Positions 32,900 to 43,640 of a stretch of 64,000 nucleotides of DNA are shown in pieces (position 1 is the first letter of the stretch; every line of letters begins with the position of its first letter). The stretch comes from Phaeosaccion multiseriatum (lineage: Eukaryota > Ochrophyta, other classes): positions 1,922,001 to 1,986,000 of the forward strand of contig OZ218960.1 of the NCBI GenBank assembly GCA_965112735.1, written 5' to 3'. The translations under genes were made by a program, and so were the position numbers. The notes beneath the pieces were generated by a model. It did no database searches and had not been told where the DNA came from. It saw only the letters and a program-made list of their open reading frames with translations.

Positions 32900-35891
32900 T
32901 TACGGAGGAAGTGCAGGGGGTTGGTGCACCGCTCGTACCGCTCCCGTGACTGCGACTGACGTTGGCGCGGCGCCTACCCCTGGTGCTCCTGGGCTTCCCC
33001 CTCCCCCCGACGCTGACGCCGCCGCCGCCGCTGCTGCTGCCGCTTGCCGCTGGTGGTGCTGCTGCAGCTGCAGTTGATAATGCTGCTGGAATTGCTGCTG
33101 ATATTGCTGCTGCAACCGGTACTGTCCAGGGGTCATGGCACTGTTCGGCCCGCCGTACCCCGCCGCAATCGCAGCCGCCACCGCCTGCTGCTCAATCGCC
33201 ACTCGCCCCATGGCCACAGCCGCTGCCTGTGCTGCCTCCTGTGCATTGGCCGCTGCTCGCTCGGCCGCTCGTTCCGCCGCCAGCCCCTCGGGCCATCTTA
33301 ATCGTCCTTCGGCGTGGGCCTTTTGCACCACCGCCTCCGCTGCGGCGAAGGCCCGCGCCTTCTTGTGCAGAATGGCGCCACCAGTTGGTGATACAGCAGC
33401 AGCAACACCACCACCACCACCACCATTGGCGGCGCTGGAGGAGGAGGAGGAGGAGGAGGACGCGTCCCTGGGCCTCTTGTTAGACGTGTGCGCAGGCCCA
33501 GCAGAACAAGAGGAAGAAGCCGCGCCCCTTGCAGACACGTGTCGTTGCCTGGTGCTGGTGTTGCTGTCGAGGGGAGGAGAGGGGGAGGAGGAGGAAGGGC
33601 GGCCCGAGCTCTTTTCGGACGCCTCCACCCCTCCCCTGCCACCACCGCCGCCGGCGTTCTCGCTTCTGCGGTTTTTGTCTTGGTCCCCTACCCCACCATT
33701 TCCCTGGTGATGCCCTTGACCCTGTCCTGCTCCCTCTTGCCCGCCCCCCTCACCCCCCCCTTCTTGTTGGTTCTCCTCCCCCTTCCGTTCTAGGGCGAGC
33801 TGCCGTGCGGCTTCCTCTGCTTTCCTTCTTTTGATTGCCGCAGGACCGAAGCGCCTGCGCAACTCCTTAAAAGCCTCGGCAGATGCGTAGGAGAAACCTT
33901 GTGGTGGTGTGGTGACGTGGTGTGTGGTGTGGTGTGGTGTGGTGTGTGTGGTGTTAAAAGGGTAGACGGAGCAAGCGGAGAGAGGAGAGATAGTGGTCAG
34001 GTGAGGGAGGGGAGGGGAGGAAAGGTTTTTCAGTTCATGTGACCGTATTAGTATCGAACAGGAAGGAAAATGAAATTGAAACCCACCTGTGAGCGGATCT
34101 CTGTACTTGGCCTTTTGGCCCGTAATGTGGCACAGCTCAAGAGCGACCTTCTGCGCAGCCTTCTCCTTACTCGCAGCAGACAGGCCCTTCCCACGAAGGA
34201 TCATCGGTACTTGATCAACGTCTTTTGTGTGTGTATGGTCCGTCGGTCAAGCCAGGTCCAGAGGGAAGAGGGAGTTCAAAGGTACGAAGGAGCAGCAGGA
34301 TGAGAAGGAAAATTTTGCTGAGAAAGACAAGAAATGGTATTGAAGTAGGCGGGGCAACCCAATGGTAGAGACAGCGCGTAAATGCCCCTCTGTGTCTCAC
34401 AAACAAACAGAACAAGGAAGCCCGTGCTCACACACTTTATGACTCCGTCCCTCCCACACTCCCCCCCTCCCTCACCAGTGAAGGTGATGGTGTTGTACTG
34501 TCCTCTCCTCGACAGCAGCCTCGACGCGAAGGGCTGATGCTCTCTCGGACCGGCGTCTTCCTTCGAGTCTTCGGCGAGTCTCTTTTGCAGCCACAGCCAG
34601 CGGGCGTTCTCCTGCTCTGTCTTGGTGGCCTCCAGTAGCAGCTGCTCTTGTGTGAAGGAGCACTGTGGAGAAGAGGGAGGCAGGGAGGGAGGGAAGGGGG
34701 GTAGCATTAGCCCGTGTGGACCGAGACCGGAGACAGAGAGAGAGAGAGAGTGAGTGAGTGAGTGAGAGAGAGAGTGAGTGAGTGAGTGAGTGAGTGAGTG
34801 AGAGAGGGAGAGAGGGAGAGAGGTCGACGAAATGGTGCTGACCAGGGCATGTGTAGCTGATAATGCCCCCACTCTGTCCTCCTCCTCCTCCTCCACCCCC
34901 TGGCCCGTACCTTTAATTTGACGACTGGCCGGGCCCTCTTGGCTGCGACCTTCGCTTCGCTCACTCTCACTTTCTCGCTGATCTGTGGCCACAGGAGGGA
35001 AGGGTGGGGGGGACAAGACAAGAGTGAGGGAGGGGACGGGTTGAGCTCGCTGGCCGCACCCTGACATGCTCTGCCCTAAAGGACTTGTTGCAATAACCAC
35101 CGTCCCTCTTGTCTGTAAAGGGACTTGTTGCAGGCAGCAGGCAGCAGGCAGCAGCCAATTTTCAGCAGTAACAACAATAGCAGCAGCAGCAGCAGCCGAC
35201 TCGAGGGCATTACCTTCGACTTCTGCAGAGTACTCGCCCGCACAGCCCTCGCCATGGGTGCGAATCCCTCGGGCTCCGCCGATTGGATGTTGCGGGGAGA
35301 GTGCCGCGAGTAAGCAGACGCAGAGGCGCCCCTGCCCCTGCCCCTGCCTCTACCTCTGCCTCTGCCCCTTCCTCTCCCCCTGCCGCTGCTGCTATCTGCA
35401 ACTGCTGCAGCTGTTGCCTCCACTGCTGCTGCACTCTGGTCTAATGAGCCTGCTGCTGCTGCTGCCGCTGATGATGATGATGATGATGACGCCCCTCTTG
35501 CCGGTGTTCGGCGCGCCGGTGCCGAGGATCCAGGCCGCCGCGTGGGCTCTTTGTAGACGTTCCCAGCTGCCGATGCATTGCGTTTCTTGGAGCGCTCTGC
35601 CTTCCGGACAGCCTTCTCATTGGCGTTGTCCTCTTCGTCGCTGTCGTCGCTCTCATCGTCACCAAAGTCGCTATCGAATTGATCCCTCTCATCGTCCTCC
35701 GAGGAGTACTCGCTATCCGACTCTGCATTCCAAGCCCCCTGTCCCCAGAACTCCTCATCCGCTTCCGCTGCCTCCCCCACCAGCTTGGTAAGGCGGGTGC
35801 CGCGGGACGAACGAGGGTTGAGCTTCACCGCGGTCGCCGCTCCCGCATCCTGCAGCGCCTTCTCCTTTCGCCTCCGGGCGCTGCTCGCCAT
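32900..35891 (-). CDS. VPS72: VPS72/YL1 (SWC2) subunit of the SWR1/SRCAP chromatin remodeller
   Basis: YL1/Swc2 binds H2A.Z-H2B and guides histone exchange by the SWR1 complex in the nucleus. Exons 35891-35214, 34982-34911, 34662-34476, 34209-34087 and 33897-32900 join in phase to give 685 residues. The YL1 N-terminal region is present: SRGTRLTKLVGEA, then a long acidic Asp/Glu/Ser run (GQGAWNAESDSEYSSEDD) that is the H2A.Z-binding type of segment, and VYKEPTRR. The YL1_C domain spans the fourth junction: ELCHITGQKAKYRDPLTG joined to GFSYASAEAFKELRRRFG. After it comes a C-terminal tail of about 300 residues, rich in Ala, Gln and Gly, absent from short YL1 homologues. The tail contains one copy of the dispersed AVSPT-encoding element. 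ATG 35891 was chosen as the first ATG; the frame is open further upstream but lacks ATG. Confidence 0.92.
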
Positions 35892-36219
35892 CGTCTCGCG
35901 CAGCACAGCACCGGGAGTGGAGAAGCCCCTCTCCCTCCCCAAGTCTGTTGCTCTGAGCTTCCCGCAGCAACGTCGTCGCTCCGCCCCCCCCTTGCGGTAG
36001 ATCCTCACCAGTAGGTCAGCCTCAAGAAGAGCTACAGCACGCCCTGCTTCGTCGTATAGTAAAGAGGGGAGGGGAAAAAGATCAATAGTAGAAGGCCAGC
36101 TGTGAGTCTCAACGGATTACCAAACTGTCTAGTTGGTTTTCACATCCTCCGCGTCTTTCTCCACTCCCCCCCTCCCTCCCTCTCTGTAGATCTGGCATAA
36201 GCGGGCCAGAACGACTGCC
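35892..36219. other. Divergent promoter region VPS72 / gamma-SNAP
   Basis: About 330 bp between two start codons on opposite strands. It is neither repeat-rich nor obviously coding. A pyrimidine-rich block (about 36150-36190, ending CTCTCTGTAG) could be the end of a 5'UTR intron of the gamma-SNAP gene. Confidence 0.5.
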
Positions 36220-37234
36220 ATGAGTGGTTTCTCTAGCGATAAGTCTGCGCTCTTCGCGGGGGTAGGAAAGGGTGGAGCTGGGGGCTCCACTGCACCTGCT
36301 TCTAAAGGCAACAGAACGGGAGGGAAGACAGGGGGGCTCACAGGAAGGACTGGGGGGCTGACGTCGGGGCTGACTGGGGCAGTCGGAAGTTCAGGTGCTG
36401 ATGCTGCTCTGAAGAAGAAGCTCAAGGCCAAGGAGGGTGAGGAGGCGAGGAAAGCAGGGAACCAGTACCTCACCAAAACGTGGAAGAAATGGTCGGCGGA
36501 CTTCTTTGCAGCCGCTCCCTACTTCGAAGAGGTGAGCGACATCGTGAATCACATCGTCGCTATTCTCAGTAGTGATATCCAAGGTAGTAGCAGCAGCCGC
36601 CGCAGCAGCAGCAGCCGCAACAGCAACAGCCGCTGGGTTTGTTTTCGCATTACTCACGCCGTCTGTCTGTCCTCTCGTCCTGAAGCTTGCCTTGCCTACC
36701 TCGAGGTGGCAGTCCTATCTCACACACAGACAGACACACAGACAGACACACAGACAGACCATCCATGTATGCATACTTTCCTTGGTCCAGCGCCCTCATT
36801 ACCGTGCCGCTGTCCCTCTCTCCGTTCCCCCCCCCCCTCTCCTCCCTCCTCAGGCCGGCAAGTGCTTCCGCGTGGCCGAGCAAACGAGCCTGGCGAGTGA
36901 TATGTTCCGCCAGGCGGGCGACTGCCATGCACAAACCCACAACTACAAGCTCGCTGCCAAGAACCTGCTGGACGCGGCCACCATGGCCCTCCGCGCGGGC
37001 AGGTGAGGGAGACTGTGCGGCTGTGCGACTCAAGCAGGGCCTTCCGTCCAAGACGTAGACCCACTCTCCCATTTAGTTCCTCTTTTCCTTGTCAGAGAAG
37101 CCCCTCCTCTCCTCCTGCCTGCCCCTTAATTGGCTCCTCCTCTGACTGACTGTACTACTTTTCTATACTGCCTCTGATCTCCTTTCCTTCTACTACTGCT
37201 ACTACTACTACTACTACTACTGCTGCTGCTACTT

Positions 37235-37285
<51 letters not shown>

Positions 37286-38583
37286 TTACTATTACAACAA
37301 CTACTCTATTGTGTCACCAATTGCTGCAGAGGCAAGGACGCGGCCGCCATCTACGGTCAGTGCGCAGAGGTCAATTACAACGACAACGACCACGCCAACA
37401 CTGCAGACTGCCTGGCCAAGCAGGTCCGTTTCCGTTACAGTTTCGCTTTATGAGACCCTACCCATACCAGTGAGATCAATATTTCGATCATGCGATCGAC
37501 ATTGAATCAGTTCTATTGAACTGAGCTGAAGCACAGCTCTGGCCCTCACTCTCACTCTCACGCTCACGCTCACCCTCACCCTCACTCTCCTACCCCCCTC
37601 CCCTGTCTCCCGCCTCTCTCCCTCAGGCCGATGTGCTGGTGGAGAACGACTTGGAGGAAGAGGCGAGGAAGGCCTACTTGCGTGCTGTTGACGTCATCGT
37701 CCCTGCAGACGCTGACGTCACTCACGACTTTAGAAGGGTGCGTGCGTGCGTGTGCGCGAGTGCGTGCGTGCAGCGGGGGGAAACGGGCGGGGCATGCACT
37801 CACGCACTATGTACGGTAGCTACCGTACTCGCTCCTTGTGTTCTTACTTAAGCTCTTACGTATGTTGCTTACTTACCCTTACCCTCCTGGCCCGCCTGCG
37901 CGTCGGATGCCTCACCCGCTCTTTTTTGCGTGTATGTGCGTGTGTGTGTGCGTGCGTGCGTATCCGTGTGTGCGTGTGTGTGTGCGTGTGTGCGTGTGTG
38001 TGTGCGTGTGTATGTGCGTGTGAACAGATGGTGAGTGCTACCCCCATCATGGACCGGGTGCTTGCCTTCCTCGTGGAGGGGGAACTGTACGAGGACGCGC
38101 TGAAGGTGGTGCAGCGCTATTGCGTCTTGCTACAGGCACAGCACAGCGAGTACACCAAGGTACGGCGTGTGTGTGCGTGTGTCTGTATGGGTCTATGTCT
38201 TATTCTAGTGGTTTTAACCCTTTTGGTCCTATGAATACTATTGACCCTCGCTCTGGTCTCGCTCTTCCCCCCCTTCTATGTGCGTGTCTCTCTGTGTGTG
38301 TGTGTATGTGTCTGTATCTGTCTGTGTGTCTGTGTGTCTGTGTGTCTGTGTGTGTGTGTGCGTGTCCTTTTACAGCACAAAATGTTCGTGGCGGAAACGG
38401 TGCTCTGCCTGGCCATGGGAGACTTTGTGAGGGCCGATGGACTCTTCCGCGACAAGCACCTGCAAGACACCAGATATCTGCACTCCAAGGTACGAAAGTA
38501 AGCGCATATGTCCTGACACCTGACCCTCCAAGACCAGGCTGCTTTGGCCCTTTTCTCGCCTACACCAGACTGCTCTACCCTGA

Positions 38584-38615
<32 letters not shown>

Positions 38616-38757
38616 CATCACTCACCCTTCCCCATACCCTCACCCTCACCCTTCACCCTTACCCTCACCATCACCCTCTCCCTCACCCTCTCCCTCTCCC
38701 TCACTATCACTCTTCACCCTGACCCTTCGCCCTTACCCTTATCCTTACCCTCACCAT

Positions 38758-38794
<37 letters not shown>

Positions 38795-39746
38795 TCCCTC
38801 ACCCTCACTCTTCACCCTTACCCATACCCTCACCCTCACCCTTCACCCTCACCATCACCCTTCACCCTCACCCTTATCCTCATCCTGCTCCCTACACACG
38901 TGCATGACCCGGGATGACTGAGTACAGGAGTGCCAAGCAGAGGAGGATCTCCTCATTGCCTTCAAGGACTTCGACAGTACAGGGCTGGGACAGGTCATCG
39001 ACCGACCCGTTATGCACAGCCTTCCGCAGGCCATCTATGGTCTCTGTACCACCCTCTCTGTCTCGGGGGGGTTTGGAGAGATGGGGGAGGGGGATGAAGG
39101 AGGGGGAGGAGGAGGAGGAGGAGGAGGAGGAGGAGGAGGAGGAGGAGGAGGAGGAGGAGGAGGAGGAAAGGGGGGCGGCGTGGAGGGGGTCCGCCAGAGA
39201 CTGGCAAAGATGGGAGGGGGAGGCGGAGCAGCAGCATCAACAGGAGCAGTCGGAGGAGCAGGAGCAGGAATATCAGGAGCAGGAGCAGGAGCAACAACAG
39301 CAGCAGTAGGAGGAGCGAAGCAAGAACTGGATGTGGAGGATGAAGACGGCGAGGGGGCAAGCAAGGAGCAAGTTTTGGCAAGCCCGCCTGTCCCTGCCAC
39401 CGCCAATGATGTATTGGGGGGGGAGGGAAACAAGCCTTCGTCTCTTGAGCCACAGGAGGCGTCTTTGCTGCCGCCACCTTCACTTCAAGTCGGGGGAGGA
39501 GGGCAACAGCCGGAGGAGGAAGAAGAGGGGGAGAGGCAAGGAGAAGGTGGGGAGCAAGAGAATGACGAAGAGGAAGAGGACGTCGATTTGGATGCGGCGA
39601 TCGCGGCAGCTCAGATGGAGGCAGAGGCCCTGAGCGACGGCGAGGCGGCCCCTCCCCCCCAAGAGACTTACCCTGCAGGGGGTGCGGAGGAGGAGGAGGA
39701 GGAGGAGGAGGAGGAGGAGGAAGAGGAGGAGATTGACTTGACTTGA
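36220..39746 (+). CDS. NAPG: Gamma-SNAP with a long acidic C-terminal extension
   Basis: SNAPs link NSF to SNARE complexes for disassembly after membrane fusion. Exons 36220-36531, 36854-37002, 37330-37423, 37627-37737, 38028-38159, 38376-38489 and 38928-39746 give 576 residues. After a Gly/Ser/Thr-rich N-terminus, the helical SNAP repeats start near residue 75 (EARKAGNQYLTKTWKKWSAD) and continue through FRQAGDCHAQTHNYKLAAKN, YGQCAEVNYNDND and FLVEGELYEDALKVVQRYC to FKDFDSTGLGQVIDRP and IYGLCTTLSVSGG near residue 350. The split of exons and the sequence fit gamma- rather than alpha/beta-SNAP. Animal gamma-SNAP is about 312 residues. Here about 225 residues of poly-Gly, Ala/Gly and Glu-rich sequence follow, ending EEEEEIDLT. 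The final exon's GGA/GAG repeats encode that tail. Confidence 0.93.
37195..37290. repeat. (ACT)n trinucleotide tract
   Basis: ACT repeats with a few GCT and TTCT interruptions lie in the acceptor half of the second gamma-SNAP intron, about 45 bases before the GCAG splice site at 37329. Confidence 0.85.
38579..38890. repeat. (CCCTCA)n telomere-like hexamer array inside an intron
   Basis: Degenerate CCCTCA, CCCTTA, CCATCA and CCCTTC hexamers fill most of the gamma-SNAP intron 38490-38927. The complement is TGAGGG/TAAGGG, close to but not equal to TTAGGG-type telomere repeats. Confidence 0.88.
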
Positions 39747-40345
39747 CTTAGATGCAAGTCAAGCACACGTTGTCTTGAACCGCTCTCTGTTGTGTGTCGT
39801 GCGCGAGGCTTACATAAGGTTATATTTTACTTCAATAAAAAGTGGGTCTCCTTTCCTACTTCCGGTCATGCGCCCGCTTGTGTTGGGTGCATGATGATGA
39901 TGGGTGCTTATGTATGCTATTTTGTTCCCTCTCCTCTCTCTCTCTCTCTCTGTAGTCTAAGGGAGATTGTGGTTGAGTGAGACTTGAGGCTTTCATGAAC
40001 CCAATCTCAACAGGGAGTGTGAGCCTGACTCCACACCGCTTTGAACCACTTTAGACAGCTTTGACCGCTTTGAACCACTTTAGACCAGCATTGACCTGCT
40101 TTGAACCACTTTAGACCAGCTTCAGCTTTGACCCTGCTTGGGGGCGGCTTTGAACAACTCTCGAACCAATTTTGACGAGGCTGCTCAAGAGTGGTTCAAA
40201 GTTGGCTCAAGGGTGACTCAACTTGGCTCAAAGGTGGCTCAAAGCTGGCTCAAACTAGGGCTCAAAGGTGGTTTCAAAGCGGTTCAAACGGCTGTTCATC
40301 CGTGCCTCATGTCTCACTAAACTGCGACAGCACAGTAATATACAC
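39747..40345. other. Convergent intergenic region containing a fold-back repeat
   Basis: Between gamma-SNAP and the hydrolase. The first part includes a likely polyadenylation signal AATAAA at 39834. The second part (40036-40292) is a large imperfect inverted repeat, listed separately. No coding sequence. Confidence 0.6.
40036..40292. repeat. Long imperfect inverted repeat built from a short tandem unit
   Basis: The left arm (about 40036-40135) contains three to four copies of a roughly 29-base unit with core CTTTGAACCACTTTAGAC. The right arm (about 40185-40292) carries the reverse-complement theme, GTGGTTCAAAG, GGCTCAAAGGTGGCTCAAAG and GGTTTCAAAGCGGTTCAAAC. A loop of about 50 bases lies between. 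Transcribed through, it would fold into one long hairpin. Confidence 0.75.
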
Positions 40346-43137
40346 TTAAGCTTCCATCGCGAGAGGAAGTCGCGCGTGCTGAGCAATTCCTTCGCCCCTT
40401 CCATCAGCCCCCTTGGTATCACCCCCTGGGGGCTCCTCGTCCTTCTCCTCCTCCCCACCCTCCTGCCCCCTCTCCTTCCCCCCCTCCTGCCCAGCCTCAG
40501 CCTCAGCAGTTGGTGATACAGCCTCTCGGAGCAGCTCCTTGCTGAAGAAGGTGGAGATGGCACTCCACATCCTGGGCGTCACTTCGTGTCCAGCGGCCTC
40601 GTCCACAAGCAGCTCGAGCTGAGACGAGGCCCCCCACAGAGCGTACTCCTGCTGGACCTCGCCCATCGCTGCACACATACACACACAGCGCGCACACACG
40701 CATACACATACACACACAGAGAGAGAGGGAGAGAGAGAGTGTGAGAGAGAGAGGCACAGAGAGAAGGAGCCACACAAAGCAGCCGAGCCAGAGAGAAATG
40801 GCAGAACACACAATTCGAGTTAGTACCGCTCCTTCCTCCCATAGCCCTTTGCCCCTTCCCCTCCCTCCCCTCCCTCCCCTCCCTCCTTGTCCTCTTTGTC
40901 CTCCTTGCCCTCCTTACCCGTCCTGACGCCCTGTAGCGGGCAGCGGTTGTCCCAGGCTCCATTGAGCACAAGAAGGGGCCGCGGGGCGATGGCGGAGAGG
41001 GTGGCCGCTGCAGAGAAAGTGTCGAGCAGCCCCGGTGCCACTGCATGCCACACTTCCTCCACTACTTGCTGGGGAGAGGGAGGGAGGGAGGGAGGGAGGG
41101 AGGGAGGGAGGGAGGGAGGGAGGGAAGGAGGAAGGAAGGAAGGAGGAAGGAAGGAAGGAAAGGGGGAATGAATGCACTTGCCACCCCGCTCAAATCTGTT
41201 CCTTCTGTGTTCCATCTGTGTTCCGGACGGTGGATCGTACCTTGTCGACTCTCGTCTTACCCAGACTTTGAGCGGCGTGGGTGAAGAGAGGAGGGATGGA
41301 CTCAACTCGGCCATGCCAGCAGTCCTGCTCCACAGCGTGGCGAAAGCACTGCATTGGGGAGGGAGGGGGCAGAGGGGGGGGAGGGGGGGAATTGGGGAGG
41401 GAGAAAAGGACATGGAGGAGGGGGCGATAACTTTCAGGGCTCTGTCCTTGCACAGAGGAATAGAAGAGTGCCCGCTGTACAATGCTGCACGTTGAATAGT
41501 GCATGTGGGAAGGCCGCTGGAGGGAAAAGAGCGGCCCAAAACCCGCCCAAGACCTTCACAGGTATCCTCATTCCCATTCAATCCACGGGTGGGTGCGTGC
41601 GTGCACCAAGTCGTTCCATGTATGGGTCTACCGATGGCAACCGATGGCAGGCAGGGCGTCTGCTCTAGAGGGAGAGAAAGTCCCTACCTACCTGCACGCC
41701 TATAGCGGGGGCCACGGCAGATACTCGCTCGTCTGCAAAAGCCAGGAACTGGGAGTGCATGCCTTACAGGGTGGGGGGGGGGGTGGATGGGGCGAGGGGA
41801 TGGGGTGGATGAATTGCAGACCGTTGGAAGGGGGCGGGGAGCTTTAGATGTAGGGTACAGACAGACAGACACAGAGAGAGCGAACCTTCCTCGAGAGGCG
41901 AAGACCACCCACCTCCCTTACCCCTCCTTCTCCTTCTCCTCCTCCTCCTTCTCCTCCTCCTCCTCCTCCTCCTCCTCCTCCTCCTCCTCCTCCTCCTCCT
42001 CCTTCTCCTTCTCCTCCTCCTCCTCCTCCTCCTCCTCCTCCTCCTCCTCCTCCTGACTGACAGATGGATGGTGAGGTATGAATTGATCGCCCCGCGGCCC
42101 TACGCTCCGCCCCACCCCGCCCTCACCCACCTCCCAGACTGACTCCTGTGCAGCCTATCCTGTCGGGCAGCACATCGTCTCTTGCACACAAGTAGTCCAG
42201 CACCCTCATGAGATCCCACACCGTATCATAGATGAAGGGATGTTCCTGTCCGGCCTGGCCAGCCTCGTCGAAGCTTCGAATGAGGGCGGCGTGGTAGGCT
42301 TGCCGGGCCTTCTGAGGTGACGGCGGAGAAGTCGCTGCGGTTGGTGTTGTAGATGGAGATGTGGGGGTGGGGGTGTGGGTGGGGGTGGGCGTAGGCGAGG
42401 AGGACTCGGTCCTTCTACCGTGGTAGCGGGAGTCTACTGCCACCACCATAAAGCCTTGTCTCGCGAAGCGCTGGAGCACACCCTGCTGTAGTAGCTCCTC
42501 GCTGCTGCTTCCCGTACAGTGCAGCACCAGCAGCACTTGAGTGGGGGCGAGAGGGAAGGTGGGGGTGAGCACGTGGCCAATGAATCACTTGCACAGCTCT
42601 TCCACTCTCACCTGGTAACTTCTTTTCCGCTGTGTTTGGTTTTTCCCTCCCCGGACCAGCAGCACTCTCAGCCGTAGTTCCCCCTTCACCCTGATCCTGA
42701 CCCTGCCCCTCGCCTTGGCCATGAATCGGAGCTGGTAGTGTGCTTTTCTCTCCCCTCTGACCCCGAGCCTCGCACTCCTGGCTCCGACTCTCGCCATGAC
42801 CGCCTGGCGAGGTGGCACGCTTCACAATGAGGATGGGCGTCGTGTGCTTGGAAGAAGTGTCCAAGAGAATCCGCTCCTCACAAAGGTCGCTCCGACAGAG
42901 GGAGGGCGTCTCTTGGCCCTCTTCCTCCACTGAACAAGACCTTGTGTCCACTCGGGCATTCATCGGCACCCTGGCATTACTCTTTTGCAGAATCGTCAAA
43001 AAGGCCTCTCGGCGCGGGCGCGGTGTTTGTTCCCTACCCCTTCGTTTCCCCCGGTTGGCCCTGGCCAGGAAAGGCGGTTCGCCATGCTCTTCCGGGTAGC
43101 ATACATCTTCGCGTTCTTCCCCTGCGTTCGCACCCAT
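40346..43137 (-). CDS. Alpha/beta hydrolase (dienelactone/acetyl-esterase-like)
   Basis: Exons 43137-42612, 42535-42131, 41762-41692, 41348-41241, 41068-40918 and 40668-40346 join in phase to give 527 residues. The fold is recognisable: VLLVLHCTGSSSEELL (oxyanion strand), GFMVVAVDSRYHGRR, FIYDTVWDLMRVLDYL, and the nucleophile elbow GVSLGG with Ser308 split by an intron and continued by MHSQFLAFADERVSAV. APRPLLVLNGAWDNRCP supplies Asp410, and EAAGHEV supplies His448, completing the triad. The pattern resembles plant hydrolases of the At5g25770 type. A Ser/Thr/Pro-repeat insertion of about 35 residues follows YHGRR. The N-terminal about 175 residues (EEHGEPPFLARANRG, EAFLTILQKSNARVPM) are partly conserved in such proteins. 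The C-terminal tail is Glu/Gly-rich and contains AVSPT from the dispersed element. Substrate unknown. Confidence 0.88.
41925..42055. repeat. (CCT)n trinucleotide tract
   Basis: About 125 bp of CCT/TCT repeats in the hydrolase intron 42130-41763. In transcript sense they are GGA/GAG and sit in the donor half of the intron. Confidence 0.9.
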
Positions 43138-43256
43138 CGTGTAATTGAGGGGACGATTCGAGTGAGGTGGTGGCCGTAGCTACACGTCTTGGTGCTCCAG
43201 TAGAGGCCACAGATGGATGCCACTCTGCTCCACTCTTTCACAGCCTTTGGAAAGCT
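43138..43256. promoter_or_regulatory. Compact divergent promoter, hydrolase / RPB12
   Basis: Only 119 bp separate the ATG of the hydrolase (minus) and the ATG of RPB12 (plus). Both promoters must lie here or overlap the opposite 5' coding sequence. No TATA box is evident. Confidence 0.5.
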
Positions 43257-43640
43257 ATGGCGCAACCGATGAATGTGGATGGGCAGCAGCAGGGCGTGGC
43301 GGCAGCGACAGCGGCAGCAGCAGCGACAACGCCTGCGGCGGTGCAGCCAGGCGCAAGCCTGGGTGTGAGATACCTTTGTGGAGGTCCGTATCTGGGTTTC
43401 TGGTGTCTTTGTGCGCCCTTCGCTGGCCCTTTCGCCTACATATAGTTGTGTACGAGCACGCAGTCTAACGCCTGGGACCCTCTTCCTATCTTCCCCTCCC
43501 CCCCCCCTGCGTGCTGGCTTGTAGATTGTGGAGCTGAGAACTTGATCAAGGCCAGAGACCCCATCCAATGTCGCCAGTGCGGGTACCGTATCATGTACAA
43601 GATGCGCACCAAGCGCCTGATCCAGTTCGAAGCCAGATGA
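43257..43640 (+). CDS. RPB12: RNA polymerase I/II/III shared subunit Rpb12 (RPABC4)
   Basis: Rpb12 is a small zinc-ribbon subunit common to all three nuclear RNA polymerases. Exons 43257-43383 and 43525-43640 join in phase 1 (GTCCGT donor, TGTAG acceptor) to give 80 residues. The zinc ribbon has Cys41, Cys44, Cys58 and Cys61: YLCG across the junction into [20 protein letters not shown], followed by [18 protein letters not shown], nearly the universal C-terminus of the family. The first about 35 residues are an Ala/Gln-rich extension longer than in yeast. The intron is 141 bp, with a C-rich tract close to its end. Confidence 0.96.
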
